Assembly: GCF_001426665.1 (NCBI RefSeq)
Contig: NZ_LMEY01000029.1
Span: 322,654-386,653 of the forward strand
Reading direction: 5' to 3'
From: Rhizobium sp. Root1334
GTDB lineage: Bacteria > Pseudomonadota > Alphaproteobacteria > Rhizobiales > Rhizobiaceae
DNA length: 64,000 nucleotides
The number at the start of each line of letters is the position of its first letter. The stretch's first letter is position 1. A model generated the notes under the pieces. It was given only the letters and a program-made list of their open reading frames with translations. It was not told where the DNA came from and did not search any database. Position numbers and translations under genes: made by a program. Of this stretch, positions 24,415 through 34,889 are shown one piece after another.

Positions 24415-25428
24415 ATGTTCCGATTTCTGCTTGTGCGCATCGCGTCAGCCATACCCGTCCTTTTCGTGCTCAGCGTGGTCACCTTCGCGATCATCCAGGC
24501 ACCGCCGGGCGACTATAGCGACTATATCCGGTCGCAGATGATCAACCAGGGCGGCGCATCCTTCGAGGAAGCCGACGCCCAGGCGCAGGCCTACAAGGTC
24601 GCTAACGGGCTGGATAAGCCGATGGTCGTCCAGTACGTCAACTGGATCACCGGTATCGTCACGCGCGGCGATTTCGGCCATAGCCTGTTCTACAACAAGC
24701 CCGTTTCCGAGGTCGTCGGCGAACGCCTGCCGCGCACGCTGGCTCTGGCGCTGGTCTGCCACATCCTCGCTTCCATTATCGGCATCACCTTCGGCATTCT
24801 TGCCGCCACCCGGCAATATACGTGGGTCGATACCCTGCTCTCCGGCATATCTTTTCTTGGCATGACGGTGCCGCGCTTCCTGATGGCACTGATCATCGTC
24901 TATATCCTGGTGTTCCACTTCAACGTCACCGAGATCAACAGCTTCCACTCCGCCAAATATGGCGGCGCGCCGTGGTCGTGGGACAAATTCGTCGATCTCC
25001 TGAAACACGTCTGGCCGGTCATCGCCATCGCCACGTTCGGCGGCCTCGCCTACAATATGCGCGTCATGCGCGGCAATCTGCTCGATACGCTGAACGCCCA
25101 ATATGTCGAGACCGCGCGGGCCAAGGGCCTCTCCGAAAGCGCCGTCATCATGCGTCATGCGGTACCGAACGCGCTGCATCCGCTTGTCATGTATCAGGGC
25201 GTCGTGCTGCCCTATATGCTGACCGGCGAAATCGAAACCGCGATCATCTTCGCGTTGCCGACCGTCGGCCCGGCCATCGTCGGTTCGATGTGGGTCGGCG
25301 ACGTCTATGTCACCGCAACCTTCATGCTGGTCCTCTCCGCCACGCTGATCGTCGGCAACATCATCGCCGACATGCTGCTGGCCCTACTCGATCCTCGTGT
25401 CCGTCTGGGTGGAGGAGCGCACGCATGA
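24415..25428 (+). CDS. agpB: ABC transporter permease (AgpB-like, DppB family)
   Basis: This 337-residue inner-membrane permease has six predicted helices, beginning LLVRIASAIPVLFVLSVVTF. It has the DppB-type N-terminal periplasmic segment and the EAA-like ATPase contact loop (ETARAKGLSESAVIMRHAVPNA). It forms the first half of the transmembrane channel for alpha-galactosides with AgpC. It follows agpA by 79 bp, and its stop overlaps the start of agpC (ATGA). Confidence 0.88.
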   Translation: MFRFLLVRIASAIPVLFVLSVVTFAIIQAPPGDYSDYIRSQMINQGGASFEEADAQAQAYKVANGLDKPMVVQYVNWITGIVTRGDFGHSLFYNKPVSEVVGERLPRTLALALVCHILASIIGITFGILAATRQYTWVDTLLSGISFLGMTVPRFLMALIIVYILVFHFNVTEINSFHSAKYGGAPWSWDKFVDLLKHVWPVIAIATFGGLAYNMRVMRGNLLDTLNAQYVETARAKGLSESAVIMRHAVPNALHPLVMYQGVVLPYMLTGEIETAIIFALPTVGPAIVGSMWVGDVYVTATFMLVLSATLIVGNIIADMLLALLDPRVRLGGGAHA

Positions 25429-26546
25429 AAGCCGACGTTCAAAACACGCTCACTGTTCCGGTCCCCGCCGCACACCATCACAACGAAACCTATCTCGCGT
25501 TAGTCTGGCGCCGCCTGAAGCGCTCCTGGACGGGAATGGCCGGCCTCATCCTCGTCTGCCTGCTGATGCTGATGACGATCTTTGCCGAGTTCTTCTCTCC
25601 CGTAGACCCCAAGCTTACCGGCGTCGCCTTTGCCCCGCCGCAGACGATCTCGATCACCGATCAGGAGGGCAATCTCGTCTGGCCGCGCACCTACCAGATC
25701 GGTGAAGGCACCGAGCTTGATCCTATCACCTTCCAGCCGATCGTCGGCCCGGACTATGCCAACCCGCAGAACCTTGGCTTCTTCGTCAAGGGCTTCAGCT
25801 ACCGGCTACTCGGCCTGATCCCCACCGACCGCCATTTCTTCGGCGCGACCGACGGTACGCCCGTCAACTTCCTCGGCACCGACAAGTTCGGCCGTGATGT
25901 GCTGTCGCGCATCTTCCATGGCTCCCGCGTCTCGCTGATGATCGCGTTGACGGTGGTGTTCATCGTCACCGTCGTCGGCACCACCGTTGGCATGGTCTCC
26001 GGTTATTTCGGCGGCCGCTTCGACACCTGGATGCAACGCTTCGTCGAGCTTGTCCTCGCCTTCCCACAATTGCCGCTCTATCTGGCGCTGACGTCGCTGA
26101 TCCCGGTAACGGCGCCCACCAACGTCTTCCTCGCCTTCGTCATCTTCGTCATGTCGGCGCTCGGCTGGGCGCAGATGTCGCGCGAGGTGCGCGGCAAGAC
26201 GCTGGCGCTTGCCCGCATCGACTATGTCCGGGCGGCGATGGCGATCGGCGCCACAGACCGGCGTATCATCTTCCAGCATATTTTCCCCAATGTGATGAGC
26301 CACGTGATCGTCTCCGTGACGCTGGCAATCCCCAGCGTGGTGCTGCTCGAATCCTTCCTCGGCTTCCTCGGCTTCGCGGTCAAACCGCCGCTGATGTCCT
26401 GGGGCCTGATGCTGCAGGATACCGCCACCTATTCAGTCATCGGATCCTACCCCTGGATCCTTTCCCCCGTGGCCTTCGTGCTGATCACCGTCTTTGCGTT
26501 CAATGCGCTCGGTGACGGCCTGCGCGACGCCGTCGACCCATACTGA
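25425..26546 (+). CDS. agpC: ABC transporter permease (AgpC-like, DppC family)
   Basis: This 373-residue permease starts at ATG 25425 behind GGAGGAGCGCACGC and overlaps the agpB stop by four bases. The first helix (GLILVCLLMLMTIFAEFF) is followed by an unusually long extracytoplasmic segment of about 90 residues before the DppC motif NFLGTDKFGRDVLSRI. The rest holds the five-helix core and the coupling loop ARIDYVRAAMAIGATDRRII. The long segment makes it larger than ordinary DppC (about 300) and may match the enlarged binding protein. Confidence 0.88.
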   Translation: MKADVQNTLTVPVPAAHHHNETYLALVWRRLKRSWTGMAGLILVCLLMLMTIFAEFFSPVDPKLTGVAFAPPQTISITDQEGNLVWPRTYQIGEGTELDPITFQPIVGPDYANPQNLGFFVKGFSYRLLGLIPTDRHFFGATDGTPVNFLGTDKFGRDVLSRIFHGSRVSLMIALTVVFIVTVVGTTVGMVSGYFGGRFDTWMQRFVELVLAFPQLPLYLALTSLIPVTAPTNVFLAFVIFVMSALGWAQMSREVRGKTLALARIDYVRAAMAIGATDRRIIFQHIFPNVMSHVIVSVTLAIPSVVLLESFLGFLGFAVKPPLMSWGLMLQDTATYSVIGSYPWILSPVAFVLITVFAFNALGDGLRDAVDPY

Positions 26547-26556
26547 GGAGACGACC

Positions 26557-28227
<1,671 letters not shown>

Positions 28228-28244
28228 AGCAAAGAGGCCTATCC

Positions 28245-29615
28245 ATGACCAGACAACCCAAGATCACCTTCATCGGCGCGGGCTCGACCGTGTTCATGAA
28301 AAACATCATCGGCGACGTGCTGCAGCGCCCGGCGTTATCAAGCGCAAAGATCGCGCTGATGGACATCAATCCGCAGCGACTCGAGGAAAGCGAAGTCGTC
28401 GTCAGCAAGCTGATCTCGACGCTCGGTGCCAAAGCCACCATCGAGCTGCACTCCAATCAGCGCAAGGCGCTCGATGGCGCCGATTTCGTCGTCGTCGCCT
28501 TCCAGATCGGCGGCTTTGAGCCCTGCACGGTTACCGATTTCGAAGTGCCGAAGAAATACGGCCTGCGCCAGACCATTGCCGATACGCTCGGTGTCGGCGG
28601 CATCATGCGTGGCCTGCGCACCGTGCCGCATCTCTGGTCGATCTGCGAGGACATGATGCAGGTCTGCCCCGAGGCAATCCTCTTGCAATACGTTAACCCG
28701 ATGGCGATCAACACCTGGGCAATCGCCGAAAAATACCCGAAGATCAAGCAGGTCGGCCTCTGCCATTCCGTCCAGGGAACGGCGATGGAACTCGCCCACG
28801 ATCTCGATATTCCCTATGAGGAGATCCGCTATCGTTCGGCCGGTATCAACCACATGGCCTTCTTCCTGAAGTTCGAACACCGCCAGGCCGACGGTTCCTA
28901 CCGCGATCTCTATCCGGATCTCGTGCGTGGCTACCGCGAAGGCCGGGCACCAAAGCCGACCTGGAACCCGCGCTGCCCCAACAAGGTCCGCTACGAGATG
29001 CTGACCCGGCTTGGCTATTTCGTCACTGAAAGCTCGGAGCATTTTGCCGAATACACGCCCTATTTTATCAAGGAGGGCCGCGAGGACCTGATCGAGAAAT
29101 TCGGCATTCCGCTCGACGAGTATCCGAAGCGCTGCATCGAACAGGTCGAGAAATGGAAGGGTCAGGCCGCCGCATTCCGCTCGGCCGACAAGATCGAAGT
29201 CGCGCAATCGAAGGAATATGCTTCCTCGATCATGAACTCGGTCTGGACCGGCGAACCCTCGGTGATCTACGGCAACCTGCGCAACAATGGCTGCATCACC
29301 TCGCTACCGGACAATTGCGCCGCCGAAGTGCCGTGCCTAGTCGATGAAAACGGCATCCAGCCGACCTATATCGGCGCCCTGCCGCCGCAGCTGACGGCGC
29401 TGATCCGCACCAACATCAACGTGCAGGAACTGACGGTGGCGGCAATGATGACCGAAAATCGCGAGCATCTCTATCACGCCGCGATGATGGATCCGCATAC
29501 GGCCGCAGAACTCGATCTCGACCAGATCTGGTCGCTCACCGACGATCTGCTCGCCGCCCACGGAACCTGGATTCCCGAATGGGCCCGCGTATCGAAGAAG
29601 GTCCAAGCCGCGTAA
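28245..29615 (+). CDS. agaL2: Second GH4 family alpha-galactosidase (AgaL2-like)
   Basis: This 456-residue family 4 glycoside hydrolase is clearly a paralogue of AgaL1 but not a recent duplicate. It has KITFIGAGSTVFMKNIIGDVL at the NAD site, QYVNPMAINTWA, GLCHSVQGTAMEL with the metal-binding Cys and RSAGINHMAFFLK with the metal-binding His. It lies 17 bp after agpD and ends the operon before a strong terminator. Two GH4 enzymes in one locus suggest different linkages or chain lengths (for example melibiose versus raffinose-family sugars); this division of labour is inference. Confidence 0.87.
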   Translation: MTRQPKITFIGAGSTVFMKNIIGDVLQRPALSSAKIALMDINPQRLEESEVVVSKLISTLGAKATIELHSNQRKALDGADFVVVAFQIGGFEPCTVTDFEVPKKYGLRQTIADTLGVGGIMRGLRTVPHLWSICEDMMQVCPEAILLQYVNPMAINTWAIAEKYPKIKQVGLCHSVQGTAMELAHDLDIPYEEIRYRSAGINHMAFFLKFEHRQADGSYRDLYPDLVRGYREGRAPKPTWNPRCPNKVRYEMLTRLGYFVTESSEHFAEYTPYFIKEGREDLIEKFGIPLDEYPKRCIEQVEKWKGQAAAFRSADKIEVAQSKEYASSIMNSVWTGEPSVIYGNLRNNGCITSLPDNCAAEVPCLVDENGIQPTYIGALPPQLTALIRTNINVQELTVAAMMTENREHLYHAAMMDPHTAAELDLDQIWSLTDDLLAAHGTWIPEWARVSKKVQAA

Positions 29616-29642
29616 CGTCCCTCCCCGTTGCGTGACAGGAAG

Positions 29643-29674
29643 CCCCGGAACAATAATTCCGGGGTTTTCCTTTT
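29643..29674 (+). terminator. Intrinsic terminator of the agp operon
   Basis: CCCCGGAA and TTCCGGGG form a perfect 8-bp stem around CAATAA, followed by TTTTCCTTTT. It lies 27 bp after the last GH4 gene, a classical rho-independent terminator. Confidence 0.9.
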
Positions 29675-29730
29675 GTCCGAGGTGTGGTCGAAGGGAATGA
29701 CACATCGCCGATCCCCTGCAGGAGACAAAC

Positions 29731-30477
29731 ATGCCCGCCACCCTCGCCCGCCAACTGTCAGACGCCGACAATCAGGGTATCCGGCTAACATCCGCATCGC
29801 TCACTGAGCCCGCCACCCCGGCGGAAGCGTTTGCCGTGCAGCGCGAGACGCTGGCCTTGAACAATTGGCTGACCGGCGGCTACAAGGTGGCAATCCGCCC
29901 CGATGGAAGCTCGGTCTCGGCACCGATCGCCCATATCACCCATGCCAGCGAATCGGGAACCGCGGGTTTCGAGCGCCCCGCCGTCGATGCACTGGAAGTG
30001 GAAATCTGCTTCGTGCTTGGCAAGGATCTCGCCGCCCCCGGCACCACGCCCTATACCCGTGAAACCCTGCTCGATCATGTCGCCGCCATCTATTCCGGCG
30101 TCGAATTTCTGGGCCACCGGCTGGATAACGGCGGAAGCTCGCCCGCCCTGCTGTTCCTCGCCGACCGTCTCGGCAATGCCGGCTACATATTGGGCGAAGA
30201 ACTGCCAGCGAAAGTGATCGAGCCCGGGCAGGTCTATCCGCTGACCATCACCGTCAATGGCGACACGGTGTTTACCGGCCCCGGCAAACACCCCAACGAC
30301 GACCCTGTCGCCGGTTTTCTGGTCTTCGCCAACGCGCTGACGGAAACCGTCGCCAAGGGCCGCATCATCACCACCGGTAGTCTCTGCGGCGCCATCCCGA
30401 CCCCCGCCCGCGCCGCCATCGCCATCAGCGGGTTTACCACACTGACAGTCACTGCGGCATCGACGCGGGAGGGATGA
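29731..30477 (+). CDS. 2-keto-4-pentenoate hydratase/fumarylacetoacetate hydrolase-family protein
   Basis: This 248-residue protein of the MhpD-like branch of the FAA-hydrolase superfamily starts behind CAGGAGACAAAC. PATPAEAFAVQRE, GGYKVAI, VDALEVEICFVLGKDL and PAKVIEPGQVYPLTITVNGD are consistent with the fold; Glu residues in LEVEICF would be metal ligands. Proteins of this group hydrate or hydrolyse 2-oxo acid intermediates of aromatic or sugar-acid degradation. No pathway genes for a specific substrate are adjacent. Confidence 0.8.
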   Translation: MPATLARQLSDADNQGIRLTSASLTEPATPAEAFAVQRETLALNNWLTGGYKVAIRPDGSSVSAPIAHITHASESGTAGFERPAVDALEVEICFVLGKDLAAPGTTPYTRETLLDHVAAIYSGVEFLGHRLDNGGSSPALLFLADRLGNAGYILGEELPAKVIEPGQVYPLTITVNGDTVFTGPGKHPNDDPVAGFLVFANALTETVAKGRIITTGSLCGAIPTPARAAIAISGFTTLTVTAASTREG

Positions 30478-30570
30478 GGCGGGGGGATCTTGCGTGCTTC
30501 GGAGAGGCAGCCGCCTGCCATCTCCGGGGCAAGCATAGACAAATGACTGCCGGACGTTACAGGGCCAGTC

Positions 30571-32214
30571 TCAATTCGTGATCTGCGCCATGACCTGGCC
30601 AAATTCACCGCGCTCGAGGTCTGCCCTGCTGATCGTGAGTACGAGGTCGTACGTGTCTCCCCACATCCAGTTCATCAGATGGCTGGTGGGCAACTGCAAC
30701 AGCGTCACTTCGCTGTCCATCGCAAACTGGTGAACATAACCGTCAGGCACGTGCCGCATCGCTCCCATTTCGTATTGCGCGTCGAAAGCCGCCTGTTCCT
30801 CGACCTTCGCCCGCCACGCCACCGGCAGCGAACGAGGATCGGAGGCGTAAAGATACGTTGCATGCTGCTGTGCGAGCACTGCCCAGTCCGATAGCCACCC
30901 ACCAACTCTTGGTGCACTCAGCGTGGGAAATGCTTGCCGGGTCAGCGCACCATCCTTCTCTGGCGTCTTCATTGCCGCAAGTCTGGAGATCAAGGCATCG
31001 ACCCTCGCTTCCGAGAAAGGCTCGGCCTCCGCTTCCGTTGCGGTCTTCGCGCGCAAGGCCTCTACGTCTGGCAAGTGGGTTTCCCAGGCCGATATCCGTT
31101 GCTTGGTCCAAGCCAAATTCGCTTCCGCCCGTTCCCGCGTCATGCCCGGAAGCCATGCCGGATCAAGTAATACCTGATCCAGAACCTCGATATTGGTGGC
31201 GAGCTGCTGTTGGTCCCGCCTTAAGTTTGAGCGTACGTAAGCAATGGCGGTATCGAGCAGCAGCAAGGTGGTTGCCCAATCGAACGGTTTCCAGCCCGGC
31301 TCGGTCAGGGCAAAACCCGTTTGATAACGAACCGCACGCGGATCGCCGTCCCGGCCACCACTCACCGGTTCGCGAACCAACGGGTCTTCTTCCGGTGAAG
31401 GTACCCAGACCACATCGACCGGCCACTTCGGAACATCCCTCCGGGCAAGCGAAGTCCAATCCATGGTTGGTATCTCGCTGAGGTATAACCATTCGGAATC
31501 AACCGGCAGAAGCGGCTGCACCGGAGCACCGCGAGACTGGGTATGAAGTATCTTCGCGACGGTATAGCCCTCCTCGGAGCCGAGGAAAAACGACAGCCAG
31601 CCGGCGCGTGGTCCCACGCCATCCCAGAGATCGGCAGGAAGGCTGGAGCAATCGATCTGGGCTAGGAATTCTGCCGGTTTTCCATCGCAGACCGGCCATG
31701 CGGTGCCTTCGGGCAGCGATGGCGTTCCGCCAAACCAGCTGCGCGGCGGCACACCGACCAAGATCGGCACCTGCGGCACAAGCCGGACGAAGGGTTTCGG
31801 CCGCTGATTGGCAGTCACCATCTCGTGCTCGCGTGCAACCTGTTCGATAGCGCCGATCAGGAGGTTCTTCATGAATTGCTTGTTCTCGGGGCTCAACTCG
31901 CTCTGGGGCGACCGATCCACCGCACGCCGCATGCGTGCCGGCGTAATTGCGGCAGGCTCCGGCTCTAATGGCCGCGCGGTGCGGGGGCTGCCATAATAGA
32001 CGAGAATCGGCAGAAAGAGCGTTAGGAAAACAAGAAGCGCCTGAGTATTGGTGTGGCCCAGCCAGGAGACCAGGCCGATCCGTATAGTGGCGTCGATCCC
32101 TTCAACCGCACGCGGCACTTTCTCGGTAAAGCTTGCCAGCAGCCCGGTGCTGAAATGGACAGTGAGCAGCAGCATAAGGGCAAAAACGATAACGGCACGT
32201 CCCACTGTGTTCAT
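30571..32214 (-). CDS. Membrane-anchored DUF1963 (YwqG-like) protein
   Basis: This 547-residue protein starts at ATG 32214 with GAGG five bases before it; a TTG 30 bases upstream is less likely. Two hydrophobic helices near the N-terminus (about 5-25 and 45-70, separated by a short loop) anchor it. The soluble part contains a DUF1963 pattern (SWFGGTPSLPEGTAWP, FLAQIDCSSLP, GWLSFFLG) and ends with a matching C-terminal half (LLQLPTSHLMNWMWGDTY). DUF1963 proteins have no established biochemical role. I do not recognise the central region. Confidence 0.7.
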   Translation of the reverse strand: MNTVGRAVIVFALMLLLTVHFSTGLLASFTEKVPRAVEGIDATIRIGLVSWLGHTNTQALLVFLTLFLPILVYYGSPRTARPLEPEPAAITPARMRRAVDRSPQSELSPENKQFMKNLLIGAIEQVAREHEMVTANQRPKPFVRLVPQVPILVGVPPRSWFGGTPSLPEGTAWPVCDGKPAEFLAQIDCSSLPADLWDGVGPRAGWLSFFLGSEEGYTVAKILHTQSRGAPVQPLLPVDSEWLYLSEIPTMDWTSLARRDVPKWPVDVVWVPSPEEDPLVREPVSGGRDGDPRAVRYQTGFALTEPGWKPFDWATTLLLLDTAIAYVRSNLRRDQQQLATNIEVLDQVLLDPAWLPGMTRERAEANLAWTKQRISAWETHLPDVEALRAKTATEAEAEPFSEARVDALISRLAAMKTPEKDGALTRQAFPTLSAPRVGGWLSDWAVLAQQHATYLYASDPRSLPVAWRAKVEEQAAFDAQYEMGAMRHVPDGYVHQFAMDSEVTLLQLPTSHLMNWMWGDTYDLVLTISRADLERGEFGQVMAQITN

Positions 32215-32541
32215 CGCTACCTCGAAGATTAGATCGACAGACAATTATTGGTTGTAATTATTGATAAGTCGTCAAACGGGAAGCGAATATGGAGGGAATC
32301 GGACGTGTGTTATTTGGCACATCTTCCCCCGCGTCCGTCTTCCTCTCCTCGGGTTTAACCCGAGGACCTGTGGCAGGATCCAGCTCCCGCGCGTCCGCAC
32401 GGTGAGAAAACTGGCCAACCCAAAAGGAAGAGAATCCCCTTGCGACATAGACGCGGCGCGCTGGATCCCGGAACAAGTCCAGGATGACAGGGAAATTGGA
32501 GGCCCAAAGCCGAACGAAACGTCAGGCAAAGGCCCGACCGC
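32215..32541. other. 327-bp intergenic region holding repeat sequences
   Basis: No convincing gene lies between the DUF1963 and lyxose isomerase genes. Short open frames here have no ribosome binding site. The region contains a pair of inverted copies of a common alphaproteobacterial intergenic repeat type (32347-32383 and 32460-32491), listed separately. Confidence 0.55.
32347..32491. repeat. Intergenic palindromic repeat pair
   Basis: The left part begins with the hairpin CCTCGGGTTTAACCCGAGG (32347-32365), followed by CCTGTGGCAGGATCCAG. The right part is CTGGATCCCGGAACAAGTCC then AGGATGACAGG (32461-32491). Read in opposite orientation they are versions of one repeat type (CCTGTCATCCT, a variable hairpin, then GGGATCCAG) that is frequent between genes in rhizobia and relatives. 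Family naming would need comparison with the rest of the genome. Confidence 0.55.
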
Positions 32542-33240
32542 CTACCGCAACCACCCCGCATAATCCGGCACCAGCAGATGCAGCGGCGCCTCGTCTTCCT
32601 CGATACCGGAAAACCGCGTCACGGCCGGATCCTCGAAGATATTGTCGGTATTGTCGTCGTTGACGGTCGAAACCTCGGCGACAAAGACATCGGCGCCCTC
32701 GCCCCAGAAGGCGTGCCAGTCGCCGGGCATCAGCGTCACGCTTTCGCCTGGGGAAAGCTTCAGCTTGTAGCCCGGCGCCAGATCGCGCCAGATGCCGTCC
32801 GTCGCCACCCGCGTTCCCTTGTTGCGATCGCATTGCCCGCCGGTATCTCCGAACAGCTCGATCACCAGCGTACCGCCGCCGCGATTGATGATGTCCTCGG
32901 CCTTGAGGATATGCCGGTGCATCGGGGTCAGCTGGTCCTTTCGGGCGATCATTGCCTTTTCCGCATAAAGCATGCCGCGTCCCCGCTGCAGGTCGGCAAA
33001 ACGTCCGTTGCGGACGGTGAAGAGAAACAGTCCGGTCTTTTCGAAATCGCCAAGACCGAAATCGGTGATATCCCAACCGAGCGACGCACTAGTGATCCCG
33101 TCGATCTCGCCCTTGCGCGCCTGCATCTCGTCCGGAGACCAGCGCGAAAACGGCGGCAGGATGAAGCCGAACGAGCGCATGAAAGCCTCGCTCTCGCGCA
33201 TGATGGCATTGATGGCGCTGCGTTTCATCGGAATGCTCAT
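32542..33240 (-). CDS. D-lyxose ketol-isomerase
   Basis: This 232-residue cupin-fold sugar isomerase interconverts D-lyxose/D-xylulose and often D-mannose/D-fructose. MHRHILKAEDIINRGGGTLVIELFGD and MPGDWHAFWGEGADVFVAEVS carry the metal-binding His and Glu residues of this family. The opening RSAINAIMRESEAFMRSFGF is also typical. The start follows GAGGGAGAGACA. It is the third gene of a leftward GntR-SDR-isomerase operon facing uxuA, suggesting a shared role in feeding aldoses/hexuronates into fructose-level intermediates. Confidence 0.85.
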   Translation of the reverse strand: MSIPMKRSAINAIMRESEAFMRSFGFILPPFSRWSPDEMQARKGEIDGITSASLGWDITDFGLGDFEKTGLFLFTVRNGRFADLQRGRGMLYAEKAMIARKDQLTPMHRHILKAEDIINRGGGTLVIELFGDTGGQCDRNKGTRVATDGIWRDLAPGYKLKLSPGESVTLMPGDWHAFWGEGADVFVAEVSTVNDDNTDNIFEDPAVTRFSGIEEDEAPLHLLVPDYAGWLR

Positions 33241-33250
33241 TGTCTCTCCC

Positions 33251-34036
33251 TCAGCGAACGCCGATGCCGGCCGTCAGGCCGCCGTCGATCCGGTGATCCG
33301 ATCCAGTGATAAAGCCCGCCTTGTCGGAGGCGAGGAAAGCCGCAAGCACGGCCACCTCCTCCGGCTCGCCGATCCGCCCCAGCGGATGGGCGGCGCCGAA
33401 GCGTTGAAACACGCCGTTGATATCGGCATCGGGACCTTCGAATGTCCGCGCCGCCAGTTCCAGGATGGGCGTGCGCACCGAACCCGGGCTGATCGACACG
33501 ACCCGGATGCGGTCAGTGGCAAAATCCAGCGCCATCGCCCGCGTCAAGGCATGGATCGCGCCCTTGGAGGCGACATAGGCGGAGACGCCGCTCTGGCAGG
33601 CATGGCCCTGCACGCTGGAGAGGTTGACGATGACGCCGCCGCCGCGCCTGCGCATCTCCGGCACGCCGAATTCCGCCGTCAGGTGGATCGAGCCGACATT
33701 GACGGCCATGCAGCGCATGAAAATCTCGAACGGTGTCGTCTCCACCGTGCCATAGGGGTGAACAGCGGCCGAGTTGACGATGATGTCGATGCCGCCGAAC
33801 GCCGCCACCGCGGACGCCATGGCACGCTGCACATCGGCGGGGACGGACACATCGGCGTGAAAGACGGTCAGTGCAAGGTTCTCGGCCACCGCCATCGTCT
33901 CAAGCTCGGCATTGGCTGCCTGATCGATCCCGAGCGAAGCAACGGCCGCGCCCTGCCGGGCGAGATGCAGAGCAACGGCGCGGCCGATACCCGTCGTTCC
34001 GGTGACCACCGCGACTTTTCCGGTAAATTCACGCAT
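33251..34036 (-). CDS. Short-chain dehydrogenase/reductase, possibly fructuronate reductase
   Basis: This 261-residue classical SDR has the cofactor motif VAVVTGTTGIGRAVALHLA, NSAAVHPYG in place of the usual NNAG, and a catalytic Ser-Tyr-Lys set (LSSVQGH and YVASKGAIHAL). The C-terminal substrate-loop region ends FITGSDHRIDGGLTAGIG. It overlaps the end of the GntR gene by eight bases and starts behind GGAGGTAGGCG. With mannonate dehydratase divergent next door, D-fructuronate/D-mannonate interconversion is the obvious candidate reaction, but SDR substrates cannot be read reliably from sequence. Confidence 0.85.
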   Translation of the reverse strand: MREFTGKVAVVTGTTGIGRAVALHLARQGAAVASLGIDQAANAELETMAVAENLALTVFHADVSVPADVQRAMASAVAAFGGIDIIVNSAAVHPYGTVETTPFEIFMRCMAVNVGSIHLTAEFGVPEMRRRGGGVIVNLSSVQGHACQSGVSAYVASKGAIHALTRAMALDFATDRIRVVSISPGSVRTPILELAARTFEGPDADINGVFQRFGAAHPLGRIGEPEEVAVLAAFLASDKAGFITGSDHRIDGGLTAGIGVR

Positions 34037-34766
34037 CGCCTACCTCCCGTCCACTGGCCGCTTCCAATCCTGCGGTTTGTCCGCCTCGCGCCGCCGGAAT
34101 GAACTCCAGCCCCGCATCGAGATGCCGGTCCATATGATAGGCGAATCCGATCCGGTCACGCTCACGCAGCGCCTTGACGATATCGGCATGTTCGGCGGTA
34201 ACGTTTTCAAGCACCAGCCGCTGCGACTTGCCGGCCAGCATCAACCGCCCGATCACCGGTTTCAGCATGCCGTAGGTTTCCGACAGCGTGCGGTTTCCGG
34301 CCGCATCCACCATCAGCTTGTGGAACTGATAGTCGAGTTCGGACGCCTCTTCCGGCGTACCCGCCTGCCGTATCCGCGCATTGAGCATCTCCATCCCTTC
34401 AAGGGTTTCCTCGGTGATCCGGGTCGAGAGCAGATCGAACAGGTTGATCTCGGTCAGCCGCCGGTAACCCTGGACATCGCGGAAAGCATCGACGGAAATG
34501 TCCATGGCAAAGGAAAACAGATCGCGCATCGCCGTCTGGTGCTGATCCGTCAGCACGGCACCGACCTTTTGTCGGGATTCGGCCACGCCATAGGCCTTCA
34601 GCGTCCGGAAGGCCTCGCGCACCGTGTTGCGGCTGGCATCGAACATGACGGCGAGCTCCGCCTCGCTTGGCAGAACGTCGCCGACGGTCAGGCCACGCTT
34701 GCGGATAAGATCGCGGATGTGGTCCACCATTCCGTCAACGGCAGAACCCCGCACGCCGTTCTCCAT
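34029..34766 (-). CDS. GntR-family regulator, FadR/FCD subfamily
   Basis: This 245-residue repressor-type regulator has an N-terminal winged helix (LTVGDVLPSEAELAVMFDAS then RNTVREAFRTLKAYGV) and a C-terminal helical FCD effector domain with likely metal-ligand His residues (DYQFHKLMVDAAGN). The start ATG at 34766 follows AAGGAG and six bases. A longer frame would begin inside the predicted operator at 34798 and is unlikely. It probably controls its own operon and the divergent uxuA, with a hexuronate or aldonate as inducer. Confidence 0.88.
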   Translation of the reverse strand: MENGVRGSAVDGMVDHIRDLIRKRGLTVGDVLPSEAELAVMFDASRNTVREAFRTLKAYGVAESRQKVGAVLTDQHQTAMRDLFSFAMDISVDAFRDVQGYRRLTEINLFDLLSTRITEETLEGMEMLNARIRQAGTPEEASELDYQFHKLMVDAAGNRTLSETYGMLKPVIGRLMLAGKSQRLVLENVTAEHADIVKALRERDRIGFAYHMDRHLDAGLEFIPAARGGQTAGLEAASGREVGDA

Positions 34767-34797
34767 GCCATTCTCCTTGCCCAGCTTGTGGCAGCAT

Positions 34798-34808
34798 ATG
34801 TCCGACAT
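34798..34808. promoter_or_regulatory. GntR-type operator candidate, copy 1
   Basis: ATGTCCGACAT is an 11-bp palindrome with the GT-N3-AC core used by FadR-subfamily GntR regulators. It lies 32 bp upstream of the GntR start. A near-identical site is found 62 bp away, next to the uxuA start. Confidence 0.55.
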
Positions 34809-34859
34809 AATGATCGGATCAACACTCCCGTATTGATTTTCCGAAAATTAACGCATTAA

Positions 34860-34870
34860 TTGTCCAACAT
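34860..34870. promoter_or_regulatory. GntR-type operator candidate, copy 2
   Basis: TTGTCCAACAT differs at only two positions from the copy at 34798 and keeps the GT-N3-AC core. It lies 20 bp before the proposed uxuA start, where bound protein would block initiation. Confidence 0.5.
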
Positions 34871-34889
34871 TATAACAGGAGAGATGGAC

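Noticed and set aside
32261-32563. 100-residue open frame in the repeat-containing spacer
   Set aside because: It is made of intergenic repeat sequence, lacks a binding site and runs into the lyxose isomerase 3' end.
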